A stretch of DNA of 64,000 nucleotides, taken from Haliotis asinina. Lineage: Eukaryota > Mollusca > Gastropoda > Lepetellida > Haliotidae. Where the stretch lies: contig NC_090281.1 of assembly GCF_037392515.1 (NCBI RefSeq), positions 49,328,645 through 49,392,644 of the forward strand, read 5' to 3'. A program made the position numbers and the translations under genes. The first letter of the stretch is position 1, and the number at the start of each line of letters is the position of its first letter. Shown here piece by piece: positions 13,295 to 25,867 of this stretch. The notes under the pieces were generated by a model. The model was given only the letters and a program-made list of their open reading frames with translations. It was not told the DNA's origin and ran no database searches.

Positions 13295-15624
13295 GAGCCC
13301 CAAAAGTAAAGGGAGACAACTCTTGTCCTTGGATCTCAGTGTGACTGTTGTGCCATTGTTCAGCATGGTTGCTCTCGTGGACATCCTCATCAGATCATCC
13401 GACAATCCAATAATCCACACTTCTGATTGGATTCTATCACCAAATTGCTTTGTTTTTCAATTAGTAGCTTGAAATACTCGGAATATGTGTTCAAGCGGTT
13501 AATGTACTGATAGAAGTGTTTGCTATAACAGATTCACAATCATGTAGCAAATCATTACTCTACAAATCCTAGTATTATTCAAGGCAGTTCTTTTCTTTTT
13601 CTGAATATCAGTCAATGTAACTTTAATCAGAAAACATGTTTTTGACATCAATTAGAATAGACATAATCTGCCAAATTGGCTAGTTTTTGTCAGTATTGAA
13701 GTTCACTTCTTCTTCCAGAAACTGTAAAGTGTCTTGTTTGTCCTTGACCTCCTACCCATTTTGCCTGTTGATCTTGACCCCTCCAAATGTATGAACTTTT
13801 AACCTTGACACACCAGAGAAAAGAAACATAATGTATTTGCTGGCTTGCACTCAAAAAGGAAATTTCTAACTTTCTAAGATTTATTTTTTCAAAGATTATC
13901 TGTAATGTGTATATAGTGTAGACTGAAATTGTACATTTACCTCTGTTATAATCATGTCTGTGAATATTATCGTCACATGTGGTCTTGTCAATGTTTTCAT
14001 TGTCCTGCGTTCAGTATTACTCTGCATTACTCTGCATGTCTTGAAATGTTGATGGGTGGTGGAGTAGCTTACTTGTTAACATGTTCTCTCATCACAACGC
14101 AACCAGGGTATATTATTTCACATAACTTCAATGTGTAAATCTATCCCTGTCATATTGATGAAAATCGCTAAAAGCTGCATGAAACATCACTAATCAGCTG
14201 ATACTGATATTCCTGAAATGATCACACAACACTTTTGGGGGTTTTTTTTGACAGTACTCGTAGATCACTTTTGCAAAGCATTGCCATGAATATTCAGGAC
14301 TTTTATGTATCCTTTGACTGGTTTCAGGTCACTGGGTTTACGGTCCCTAAATTTCTCTATCACAACATCATTTTAGATTTTTAAAAATACTTTTGAATGA
14401 TCACAGTCACCATGTCCTGATATTGATATGCTCTGCTTTTTTCACTCAATCATTTGCTAGGTCAAAGGTCAAGGGTCAGTAGATTTGATTTGATTGCACG
14501 TAATATAATCAGTTGATGCCGAGGCATCGCCATTCACTCATTTCCAAAATATGTCAACCTTTATGAAGGTCAAGGTCAGTGCCCTGAACATGGTCACTGC
14601 ACTGTATATCTGAGGCACTTTCTTACTACTGTTAAGACTGATAATCAATAAGAATGGTGACAGATCAGGGTCTGTTTTGCATTTTATGAAAAACTTGTAG
14701 ATATATCAAAGAATCAGAATTCAAAACTTTGTGATAAAAACATTGTCAGTACAATCACACTTCCAAAGAAGTGAAGGAAAAATGATGATGATAAATTAGA
14801 AAAAGTGATAAGAAGGTATTTTAGACAAATATCTCAATGATATTAAAATCAATACAGGTAGCTTAAATAATCAGCAAGGATATGTCATTGATCTCCCTAC
14901 CCAGTTTTCACTGCTGGAGTCAACATTTGTATGCATGTTTGTGTTATGTTTGTTCTGTTGTTGTGATGTCAGGCCGACATGATAGTACCATGGTTTTCTC
15001 CATGTGGAGGTGTATTGGTTTATTATTCTGATTTCATAATAAGCTTTGGGACTCTTTTCAGAAGCCAGAGCCTAGATACATTTCTAGTAAGCTGATCTTC
15101 TGACAGCAGAGGATTAAAATGTTCTGAAAAGATGTGTAAGAATATATTTGGTCTTTTTGTCTCAGGCATATATATTTTAAATAAGATTATCAAAACATAC
15201 TATAAATTGAAAAATAAATTGTTTCATATGCTCATTGACTTATATATTTGAATTATATATTTTAGTTTTCATGGATCCAAACCATTTTTTTTGTTAATAA
15301 TATTTAGTGACATTTATCTATACAAAACATACAGATTATTTTATTGCTTTTGAGAAAGAAGAATGATATTTGAATTGGCCTAATGTAGATCTCTTTGTAT
15401 TCATAGTTTCCTTTGCTCACATAGTGGTAGATCACATGCTTTTGATGTGATTGACACCTCTCTAGTGTCCATGGTGATTTCTGTAGAACAGCATTGTCGA
15501 TGTTAGCTCACTTGAAGTAGATTTTGTTTGTTTGCTCACCATGTTTTTGTTTTATGATTTATTATGATTTAGCTGTGACTTTGTGTTTTTATGACATGTC
15601 ACAGACTTTGATTTGCTCTTACAG

Positions 15625-15786
15625 GCTGTGATACACTACCAGGGTCGGCACAAAGATATGCTGCAGTATGATTGGTCGAAAGTTCTTGTAGTGAAGTCCT
15701 TTGTAGAATCTCTGCAGAATGTAACTGCAGAATGTAAGGGAGTTTGTCACACTGAAGATGAAGAATGTAAGAGAATTCACGAATGA
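15625..15786 (+). CDS. Candidate alternative terminal exon of the ATP8A gene (unproven)
   Basis: After a good acceptor (pyrimidine-rich, TTGCTCTTACAG at 15613-15624), 53 codons stay open in phase 0 before a TGA. Phase 0 is what the ATP8A exon ending at 11590 needs. The peptide starts AVIHYQGRHKDMLQYDWSK and ends with a Cys/Glu-rich stretch. AATAAA lies at 15875-15880, about 90 nt after the stop. I recognise no homologue and it does not resemble the normal RAYDTTK tail. A 53-codon run open by chance has a probability of several percent, so this is a hint only. A second, shorter acceptor-linked open stretch (16634-16723, starting EILGKEDEAYLLCC) has the same phase and is weaker. Confidence 0.25.
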   Translation, partial: AVIHYQGRHKDMLQYDWSKVLVVKSFVESLQNVTAECKGVCHTEDEECKRIHE

Positions 15787-18025
15787 AGTCCAAGTTTGAT
15801 GCCAATATGGGTTTATTGTACAAAGTCAATAAGATGTGTACAATGAAAGAGGCAGAATTATTATAATAGTAAGAAATAAAATTCAAGATATTGTTTTAGG
15901 TGAATTTCTTGTTTTATTTGTTTTTACGCCATTTTGGAAGCACATGTCCTTGTTTTAAGAAATACTGTTTAAAAGGACTTAAGGACTACCTTTTGATTTC
16001 ATTGTACAAAGGTTTTCAAGATGTCATCATGATCATAACTCCAAACTTAAACATATAGCGCTAATATTGCTTTGTGCAGTGGAACACACAGAGAGATCAG
16101 ACAAATTTTGGGAAGATCTCTACACATTTTCTGTTTTTTGGCAGGTTTACGAGGGTAATACACTTATTTGAAGGGATATATAAAAATGGACATTTTACTG
16201 TACAATGAATAGTGCATTTTGACAGTTTGTGAGCATCAGGAAAAATTACAAGGACAAACTTGTCTCTATTTTCAGTATCTTGATAGAAAAAAATTCTGAC
16301 ATCTTCCTATCCTCCAGCCCCAAGAATTAGCCAGTCCTGGGCTTCTATGTCTATATTATTTTTCTTTGTATTGTGTGATCGGTTTTGTTTGAGCTTAGGA
16401 TGGGGAGTATGAACCTGCATTTACTTGTCTGGTCAGAGATCAACTTCGGAATCTGAAGACATGTTGCATAACATTGCAAAATTTTAACTTTTAAACTGAG
16501 AAATCGATATTATGGTACCAGAGACTTTTTCAATCATATGTCAGCATATTTGTGTGTGAAATGACCCAGTTGTTGGGTTGATGTGTATAACTTACTTTTG
16601 TTGTTTTCTATTCTGTTTTAAATTTTAATTCAGGAGATTCTTGGCAAAGAGGACGAGGCATATCTTCTCTGCTGTAGGAAATGCAACATGGTCAGTCAGT
16701 GTATGACAGACCACTTTGTATGAATCGTGATCAAGCATAGAATATTTATTTCCAGGATAACTACATTTAGCTTCTGCAGTTTTGAAATTTTGAAATTTGT
16801 TAATGACCACCTTTATTGCTCTTGGTATGTGACTTTATGATGTTTATTTTAGATGAAATGATTCTTTTAGGAATACTTACAATTACTGGAAATGATATTG
16901 ATGATGAAGAACTGTGATGTAACGGGTGACGTGGCAGCTGATTATGTGTCTTGTCAGTAGTACATGAAAAATACAAGGAATACAAGAAAAATATATCTCA
17001 GCAGCTGCTGCTGGATATCATTATGTTTAAGATGTGTATTTGGTTCTAGTGGTAATCATGTGTGGACAATACAGAAATAGTCCAGTTACCATGATGTCTA
17101 ATGATAAAATATAATGGACATAGAAGATCATACTGGGGAGCAGTTCAAAGGCTGGATGTGACCTAAATAAATCTTCTGTATTTTAGCTGCTTTCAGGTTA
17201 TAACATCTCATTTTTAAGATATGATAAGAGCTGTAAATCCTTTTACTGAAGTGTGAAAAAATGTTTTGTATGTATGGAAAGCTAGATTTTATAACGCTGA
17301 AACTTAAGAAATTAATTTTTATATATTTCCCATCCAGGTTTTGATCTGCCCCCTTTCTTGTGACTTGGTGATATCCCATAATGCCTCACAATGAACCTTG
17401 ATGTACTCTGACAAGGAAGCACAAAGTATGGTACTTGAAGAATAACAAAACGGGTTATATGGTTGAGGAGCATGTTCTGGATTCATAGAGGGAAGCAAGC
17501 TTGAATCATTCCATCACCTACTGAAGATGTGGAACAAGGATTTGGAACTTACAGTGTTTTCTTGAGTACCAGGCAAACATTATTGATTATTGGAACTCCC
17601 TCTAAGTGTTTCAGTTGAGTACTAACATTCTCAATAAATTTGTTTGAGATACATTAATTAGCCAACCATTTGTTTGAATTTTTTGCAATTATTTGGGGCC
17701 AAATGTTATGCAGCCCTGTTCTTCTTCGGCTTCAGAATTTAACAAAACTTTCATCAGATTATTCAGCATTTTGTCTGATTTTGTTTTACAAAAGCCAATG
17801 CAAAGATAATGTGTTAAGACTGCTGGTGAAGAGGAATTGAAATTCAGGAAGTTTTTTAGTAAGGCTATGTGGATTTGAAAGTTAAACTACAAAGAAGAGG
17901 GTTGACTATTCAAGTCAATAGGTTATGACCCATTACCTTTAAATATTAAGTCTATCAGTAAGTCAAGGAAGTTAATTCACTGCAGTCTGTTTCCATAAAG
18001 CTATCTTAGTGCTGAGGTGACTTAG

Positions 18026-18115
18026 TGAGCGAGTGTAGTTTAATGCCATGTATAGCAATATTCCAGCAATGTCATGGGAAATGACGCCAGAAATGGGCTT
18101 CAAACGTTGTTCCAA
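18026..18115 (-). mobile_element. Family A SINE, 3' part
   Basis: GAGCGAGTGTAGTTTAATGC, GCAATATTCCAGCAATGTCA and GCCAGAAATGGGCTTCAAAC on the + strand, so inverted. Downstream of the ATP8A stop. Confidence 0.65.
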
Positions 18116-20394
18116 AAGGGTGTTAGGACAACTCAAACAACGGCGCTAGGCTTAAGACTGCTTTGTGAAGCCAGTCTTTTGTGCTTTATGGTGAGATGTT
18201 GTCACTGAACATTTCCTTAAATTGCATGAGGTAGCAGGGATTCTGATGTCAATATGGTATCTAGAGCAACTATACATGAGACAGTATGCATTGTTTTGTA
18301 TGTTCAGTTAAACATGTGGTGCAATCAAAGTGCAACATACTATCCCCCTTAAGTTTTATACTAGACTGCGGATGTCTACAGTATTCATGAACATCTGTTG
18401 CTGTGAATTAAAGAATGACGTCATTTATGTTACAGACCAGAGCTATATTTGCCCATGGTGATCATCTCATTATTGTAATTTCAGGCAATACTGTAGGCCA
18501 TGTGTTCTTACATCTTGTCATTTTTTCCATGACTTGACGCATTATTATAATTGTTACTGACAACAGCTTCAGACGACTTGTGTTTCTGAATTCTCACCTG
18601 TAGCTGGCGATTTACGAAAAATTTCATTTTGACAGGTGTATCAAATCCACATTTAAATAATTTAATTCATATGCACACTTGGTAGTTAATTAAAATGATA
18701 TATAATTCAAATTGTTTTTATCAGCCTTAACTTACATTTGAAACTTCAAATGTTACAGCACAGTTTCTTTTCATTGCATATAGAAGACACTGTCCTCATG
18801 AATTTGCAACAAAGTGAATTACTGAAGTGGAGGTTCATCTGAAATATGTGCCTCAGCAATGAATGCTTTGTTGCATAGCAGTGAAACTGTACTAACAATT
18901 CATCATCATGTTATTGCAAGTTTAGGTACATTAAACACAGAAAGCACCTAACTTGCAATAAAATTTCATACATGTAATTCGTGATCACTAACAACTCTAT
19001 TTAAATACTTTTTACTAACATTTTTTACGTTTGGTCTCCTTGTCTAAATGATCACTTTTATTACGCACTTTGTAACATGAATATATATTTCAAGTACGCA
19101 AAAAAAGGGTCATTAATTCAAAAGTTTATCACATAGCTAGAAGTTTTGAAGAGCGATGTCTTAGATGCATATAAAGTAGCACGTCACTATTCAAATTAGG
19201 TTGATAGCTATATGGGCGTTTGTTTTGCATGGAGTCTGTGAGATTTAATTAGGAGTTACAAATTGAGCATGTCAAGATAAAATTACTTGCTTTATCACAT
19301 TTCTCTAAGAATATTATGAACCTGTCTGACAGAACAGCATTGTTTTTGCAGTATCAGAGTTAGGTTGTACTGTAGCACTATGTAAGCTGTGTTGCAGCTA
19401 GGATCACCTATTTAAACCTCTAAAATCAATTTGCACAGCCTCAACCAGGAACAGTATTTCAAATGTACCTCTCAATTTGTTATAGGGATATGTGTTCATT
19501 GATTGTTGAATCACAAGTATCTTATCTCCTGACATGCTGATGTATTTTGTATCCTTATCAGAATTTGAATAGTGCGGTGTGAGGTTATTATCACGTAGCT
19601 GTGAACCCTCTTCTGTTGTATTCTAAATGTAAACTATCATTCAAAACATACACTATCTGTAGAAAATTGGACAATTTGTCATGGAGATCAAATTCTTCTG
19701 TTTGCGACATCTTCTTCCACATGTCTGCGATCACTATGTATCTTGACTGCGTCTTTTTCACAGTTATGACAGTAATATGTCATGTCAATCCAGTACACCT
19801 CTTATTAGGATATTGTAATTTGCTTTGAGAATCTGATCTTCATGACTGTAAACAGTAACCATTCAAAAGAGGTTGGAATAGTGGGTGAAGTCTTCATTCT
19901 CTTTGTTCTAGTAACTGGAGAAAATATAAGAAAAATGTCATAAGTATAAGCAGGTTTAATTTTCTTTCATTTCTGAGTTTTGTACAGAAAGTTTTCGTAA
20001 TTATTACCTTGATCTGATATATTCATTTAAGCTTTGTAAATTGCATATTTATCTGAGCTGTGCCTACCCCATTGTATTGTTATGTATAATAAACTATGTC
20101 TGTCGTACTGATTTACGATCTGGAGGTTTTTCTTATTACAACTTCAGTGAATCCTTCAAGTTGGATTTGTTGAAACTTTTGACATTATACATTCCTAATG
20201 AGGCGTCTTTGGACGTCTGCATATACATAATGGAGTCAAGACCAGGAAATCTGACGATTGATGTAATGAGCATCCAGGAACATACAGCAAAGGATGTGCT
20301 GGAGATCATGATAAAATCAGAATCATCAGAAAAAAACAAGCATCTGTTGCTGGTGACCTATTCTAAGCCTGAATCCCTACCATATGATTAGCAC

Positions 20395-20970
20395 ATGTTA
20401 CTTGGGATCTATTCTAACCCTAAATCCCCACAGTAGGACCAGCACATGTGCTGAAGATCTATTCTAACCCTGAAACCCCACAATAGGTGCAGAACAGGTT
20501 GATGGGGACCTATTCTAACCCAGAAACCCCACAATAGGTGCAGAACAGGTTGATGGGGACCGATTCTAACCCAGAAACCCAACAGTAGGACCATAACAGG
20601 TTGCTGGGGAACTATTCTAACAATGAATCCCCACAGAACGACCAGCACAGGTTGCTGGGGAACTATTCTAACAATGAATCCCCACAGAACGACCAGCACA
20701 GGTTGCTGGGGAACTATTCTAACAATGAATCCCCACAGAACGACCAGCACAGGTTGCTGGGGAACTATTCTAACAATGAATCCCCACAGAACGACCAGCA
20801 CAGGTTGCTGGGGAACTATTCTAACAATGAATCCCCACAGAACGACCAGCACAGGTTGCTGGGAAACCATTCTAACGCTGAATCCCCACAGTAGTACCAA
20901 CACAGGTTTCTGGGGACCTATTGCAACCCCGAATTCCCACAAGTAGGACCAGAACAGGTTCCTGGAGAAC
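20395..20970. repeat. 51-bp minisatellite
   Basis: About 11 units of AACAGGTTGCTGGGGAACTA then TTCTAACAATGAATCCCCA; the central five are almost identical and the edges diverge. 51 is 17 codons, so several frames stay open on both strands (such as LGNYSNNESPQNDQHRL). No gene signal apart from the repeat. Confidence 0.93.
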
Positions 20971-22109
20971 TGTTGGGGTGAATACAGCGAAGTCCTGGGA
21001 TGGTCAGGGAAGTCATCACTGCAGACAAAAACCAGTCGAGAAGAAGAGTCACCCTTGTCCATCTGTCCAGTCTTGGCATTGTTACACATGGACGTCCAGA
21101 ATGTGGCTGATCGATGATGTCATATGTATTCTGGTAGAGCCTCACCAGTGCAGAAATGGCAGACGATAGCAACTTTCGACCAATGAGAGGGCTTGTTTTG
21201 ACCACACACCCTTTATGTTGCCATAGCGTCTTTGCTATCATCCACCATTTGTGTTAGAATCATGTTGTCGAGGCTAAAAATCAGCCTTCAGTCGACTTGT
21301 AGAAATAGCAATAAAGAACTGGTATGTGTTGAGTGGTGATCGATAGGCCAATCACCCATGATTATGTTTAGATGCGAGTTTTATTCGATTGCATGCGATG
21401 ATAGTGTGATGATAGTGTAGCCATCGGCAAAACAAACAGGTAGGGTACACCGAAGTGGCCAGCTTTGTCCAGATACATTGTACTGTGAAGCGTTTCCAGT
21501 CCATGGTCTTCTCAAAATTTTTATATATTTTTTTAAAAAATCTTTATACCTCGCAGTGACATGAGGGCCAGTGCATGTAATAAGACTAAACATTTGTGTT
21601 GCTTAACTTTTTGTGAGAAGTATATAAAATTTGTTAGTAACAAGCTAACCCATATAAACTGAAAAAGAGCCCCAGGGAGACCAGAGATTCAGAAACTAAG
21701 AACATCTGCATTAGGGCTACATGAGCTCAGGTCATTACCAATTAGACATCATACCACCATCAGATAACAGTACAAGTGACGGGCATATTTATTAGTCCTA
21801 GTGTTAAGCCCTGTCCTTTCCAACAATGTCATCACCTTATGTGAACCTGAGAACATCAAGACTTGCTTCACTGAAGACTTTAGTATTCCAGAGAAGGCTC
21901 AGCAGTAGGGAAAATTATGTTGTTCAGGGACTGTGAGACAGACTACATCACCAACAAACCACTCTTAAAACTGACATCAGTCTCAACCAGTGGCTTACAC
22001 CATGACCACCAATCTACTCCATGACAACAGTCTGGGCCTGTCAACCAGTGGTTTACAGCATGACCACCAATCTACCATTTCTTGATAATCAAGGAAATAC
22101 AGTATAAAA

Positions 22110-22200
22110 AAAGTGAGTTTAGCTTTACGCCACTCTCCCAGCAATATTCTCCCAGCAATGCCACAGCAGCCGACACTAGAATTGGGATTCACACATTATC
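22110..22200 (-). mobile_element. Family A SINE, 3' part, at the HMGB transcript end
   Basis: GTGAGTTTAGCTTTACGCC, AGCAATATTCTCCCAGCAAT and TTGGGATTCACACATTA. Diverged. It sits just past the presumed HMGB poly(A) site. Confidence 0.6.
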
Positions 22201-22258
22201 TTATATTGGGATACAGCATAAAGAAAAATATAACAGAAGAGTGATTTTGCTCAAAATG

Positions 22259-23251
22259 TTTATTATTTTTATTCCTACGGTTACAAAAGATGCAAGTGCT
22301 ACTCTGACACATTTGTACAGACCTATTGTGACAAGCTTCAGGGAACACATCCTACGAGAACACTGTGAAAGTAGCACTGTTGAGTAACACTGTAGGCAAG
22401 TTGACATTGAACATCTAGACGTGTTCCCAAATATGGAAACTTCAACAGGATGGCAACTTTATATTAATTTAAAATGATAACAATGACACAGAAACGATGA
22501 TTTAATCATTGACTCAAATCGGTAAGATGAGAACAGTGTCTGTGATTTCAACTTATGGTTTGGTTTACCGAATGAGAAATGCTGATGCAAGTCTGATGCA
22601 TGTACAGTATTAGGTACATGAGTGAAGATTTCTGTAAATATTAGCTGCATTAATAAATGCACTCCCAACTACATGTTTTCAATTTTGTAACTCCATCTTG
22701 TTACATAAATATCACCAACATGAGCAAATAATAAAACTGTTGTCTCATAACAACTTTTAAAACGTATTAATCATGGACAATTAGTTAGCACTCCTTGTTC
22801 GATTATAGCACATATTTTCACATGCCACTGACTGTGAGTACATTATGAACACCGTAAACCTTGCTTTTTGAAGCAATTTTACAAAACATACTGAAATGCT
22901 ATCTACATATACATATTTACTATGTAATTACTCCAATTGCAGAACTTATAACACACCAAATGTTTTGCAGCAGACAGCTATAAAATTGTTTCATTTTAAA
23001 CACCAACCATTTGTTAAACGTTAAAATTTCTTCATCTGTAAAAGTCAAGGTGGGTGTCTAAGACATACGTCTCAATTTTCTTGGAAAATAAAGACGCGAG
23101 TTCCTCCTTGCGGGCCATTAATTCCAGCAGCAAAACGTTCGTGGCAAAAATGGGGCTGGTAAAACTGTAAACAAGACGATGATGGATAAAAAGGTCACCG
23201 ATTGGTCAATGAGATGATCATGACATGATGAGTAATGTCCAACATGAGTTC
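22259..23251 (-). other. HMGB 3' UTR with poly(A) signals
   Basis: About 1 kb of AT-rich sequence without coding signal follows the HMGB stop. Two AATAAA hexamers on the - strand (at 22273-22268 and 22264-22259) are the best candidates for the transcript end. A long 3' UTR is usual for HMGB genes. The exact end is inferred. Confidence 0.5.
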
Positions 23252-25293
23252 TCAATCCTCGTCTTCATCATCCTCCTCCTCTTCCTCTTCTTCCTCCTCC
23301 TCCTCTTCATCGTCATCTTCCTCTACCTCCTCCACAGCAGGCTTTGGCTTCTTTGCTGGGGATGCACCAGGTTTATCTTTACTCCTGTAGGCAGTGATTT
23401 CCTGAAAAAACAACAACAATATACGTACAGATCATCTACCATCAGGAATTAGGAAGGATGCACATCAGGCAAAGATACCAAAATTAAAATGCATCTGTGG
23501 TTACTGGGGGAAAAAATTACAAAGAAATAATAACTTTAAACCATACAATTATTGTTTATGTTCATCTTTAGAACAATTTTAACTAAAGACTTGTTTAAAA
23601 GAGCATTAACCCTTGAAGTTAATGTCAGTATCATATCTTTTAAACACAAATGGTATGACTGTAGGTCTGCTGAAAGTGAAGTTAAATCCCAAAACGTCAC
23701 AGACATTTTTCACAATCATGAAACCCAGTTCTTCCGTCTGACTAGCAGATGCTGTAACCACTAGTAAAGCAGGAATATGACTTGGGGTTTCTTTCACACA
23801 AAAGATATTTATGTTGTGAAATCAAACCCTCACCTAACATTGTCATCATTTCAAGCATATTTTAATGTTAATTTCAAGTTAAAGACATACTTTTGAACTC
23901 TTGGAAATACTTTGGAAAGGTTCTATGATTGAGAAAAAGATTTTGTCATCAGGGGGTAAAGCATTAAAGTTAGTTGTCATTTGAAGGCAACTGTAGCTGT
24001 CTAAGATTGATAACTTACAGTTTCATATCGTTCTTTGTCCTTCTTTGCCATTTTCTCGTATTTGCTTTTATCTTTGCAAACCTCCCATCGCTTCCCTAAT
24101 GCTTTGGCAACTTCGGACACAGACAGCCCAGGCTGGTCTTCCTTGACCTTGGCTCTCTCTTCTCCACAGAAGAAGAAGAAAGCAGATCTGAAATAAACAA
24201 CAGGACATATAATCAAATGTCAAACAAACAGTCTTACTTTTACAAGCCTGTTTATAAAAAAAAAAACCCAGTCCATTTGACCATTATCGTTTTGAATTTC
24301 TTGCGAAGTTGAAAAGGGTGTAATGAAAAATGACACACAAAACACAGCCAATTAACCTTTTTAAAATAGTGTGAATAGTGATAGCAAAGTGAATTCTATC
24401 ATATTCAAAGGTGTAAAGTCAATGACAAATCATGTAACGAATACCTTAACCTTAAACCAACATTTTATATCAAGATTAGACAACTGTTAATTTGTTTGGA
24501 CAAAGCAAACTATTTAGTCATTTCCCTCTCAGCAATACGCCACTTCTAGCAGTATTCAAACAATATCACGAATGGGACACCAGAATGAATAAATCTGACG
24601 ATGTAATATTCTTACAATGCTCTCTTAGGGGCATTGGGGTCCTTGGACTTCCTCTTCTTTTTCGTCTTTTCTCCCTTTGGGGGTTGGTAGGACTTCATTT
24701 CACTCTCATATCGGGCCTTATCCTTATCAGCCATCGACTCAAACCTTTTCTTGTCACTAGGTTCCATTTTCTGAAAAATAACACTTTCAGTTAAATAGTG
24801 CATAAGCAGATGTGCTGTTTTTGACTTACCAGGATTCATAAATCCTACCCAATTAACGCTTTTAAATGGTGGTCAAAAAAAGGAATTTCTGGTAATTGTT
24901 TTTAAAGCTAATAACATTTACTTGAAAACAAACCTCGATTTGGAGTTTGTATGGCACATAGCACAGATTTTACAACCTACCAAATGCAAACCTGCCCTAA
25001 TGTCTAACAGTAAAATAGTCAACTGCATATTGATGAACACATGAAGAAACTTTAAAAAAGAAAAAAACAATCAGGTAAGCATCATCAGGTCAAAGTGCTG
25101 ACAAAGCATCAAGTCATTTAGGATGTTGAGAGTAATTAATCACCTTCCATTTCTCAGCACACTTCTTAGTAAACTCAGTGAACACTACAGACTCGCCCGG
25201 GTGCTTCTTCTTGTGCTCTTCTCGGCATGTCTGCACGAAGAATGCATATGAGGACATCCGCCCACGCGGCTTATTGGAATCCTTACGACCCAT
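23252..25293 (-). CDS. HMGB: HMGB1/2-type high mobility group box protein, complete
   Basis: A 207-residue two-HMG-box protein encoded by four coding exons read right to left: 25293-25144 (ATG; that exon starts at 25319), 24770-24616, 24187-24019 and 23401-23252 (stop TGA). Phases agree at every junction. Box A lies at about residues 8-79 and starts [20 protein letters not shown]. Box B lies at about 92-162 and starts [18 protein letters not shown] basic linker KKKRKSK lies between them, and a tail of almost only Glu and Asp follows from residue 182, including 12 Glu in a row. Cys23, Cys45 and intercalating Phe38 fall at the same numbers as in mammalian HMGB1; the box B cysteine is Cys109. 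The family bends DNA without sequence preference, loosens nucleosomes, and can act outside the cell as a redox-sensitive alarmin. The ATG is the only in-frame start before box A. One HMGB serving for both vertebrate HMGB1 and HMGB2 is likely. Confidence 0.97.
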
Positions 25294-25485
25294 GATTACT
25301 GAAGCAGCAGTCCACAATTCTGGAAAACACCAATAGTATAATAAAACAATAAATAATTTCCTTTTGCTGAAAATACCAATGCATTTTATAAAGTCATCAT
25401 ATGCAATAATGTCACATTTGAGATTACATTGTCTCAATACAACACAGATTGCAGTTCACTTGGTAGGCTGAGTAGCATTAAGGAT

Positions 25486-25552
25486 TTGAACTTACAAGCT
25501 GGCTCTGGCATCCCTCATTGGTCTAACCACTAGCACAACTACTTGTGGATTA
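25486..25552 (-). mobile_element. tRNA-like SINE head, different type
   Basis: On the - strand TGCTAGTGGTTAGACC (box A) and AAGTTCAAATCC (box B) lie about 40 nt apart, as in a tRNA. It cannot fold as an intact tRNA gene, so a SINE head is likelier. In the HMGB first intron. Confidence 0.45.
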
Positions 25553-25824
25553 ATCAGAGTCCATGGCAAAATAATTAATTACAACAAAATATTTCAGTGA
25601 GATATTTCTGTCAAATTAAGAGTCAAAACTCAAAAGCACTGGAAAAAAATCTAAGGAGAATAAACCAGTAGTTAGATGTTGAGATACATAATTGATTGGC
25701 CCTGTATCTCATGAGCATAATATCATATTTGAACAAATTTAACATTAAAGTAGACATACTCAGGCAATTACAACAACACTTTGACGGTCTACATAAAACT
25801 AACTGAAACTGTGTGTAAATATTT

Positions 25825-25828
<4 letters not shown>

Positions 25829-25867
<39 letters not shown>
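25829..25867. repeat. (CT)n then (TA)n microsatellite
   Basis: About 14 CT units followed by five TA units in the HMGB first intron. Confidence 0.95.

Larger units (their letters stand above)
13295..22258. other. ATP8A 3' UTR and spacer to HMGB
   Basis: Convergent spacer. Candidate ATP8A poly(A) signals include 15875-15880 and 17633-17638; I cannot choose. It also contains the possible alternative terminal exons, a family A SINE fragment and the 51-bp minisatellite. An ORF at 20041-20391 (116 codons; middle part GGFSYYNFSESFKLDLLKLL) runs into the minisatellite and resembles nothing I know. Confidence 0.6.

Noticed and set aside
20041-20391. 116-codon ORF as a gene
   Set aside because: No homology, no supported splice sites, and its end lies in the minisatellite; kept only as a note on the spacer.
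20409-21089. 226-codon ORF on the - strand
   Set aside because: A product of the 51-bp minisatellite (17-residue peptide repeat), open on both strands.
24492-24794. 100-codon ORF on the + strand
   Set aside because: Antisense to the HMGB exon at 24616-24770.
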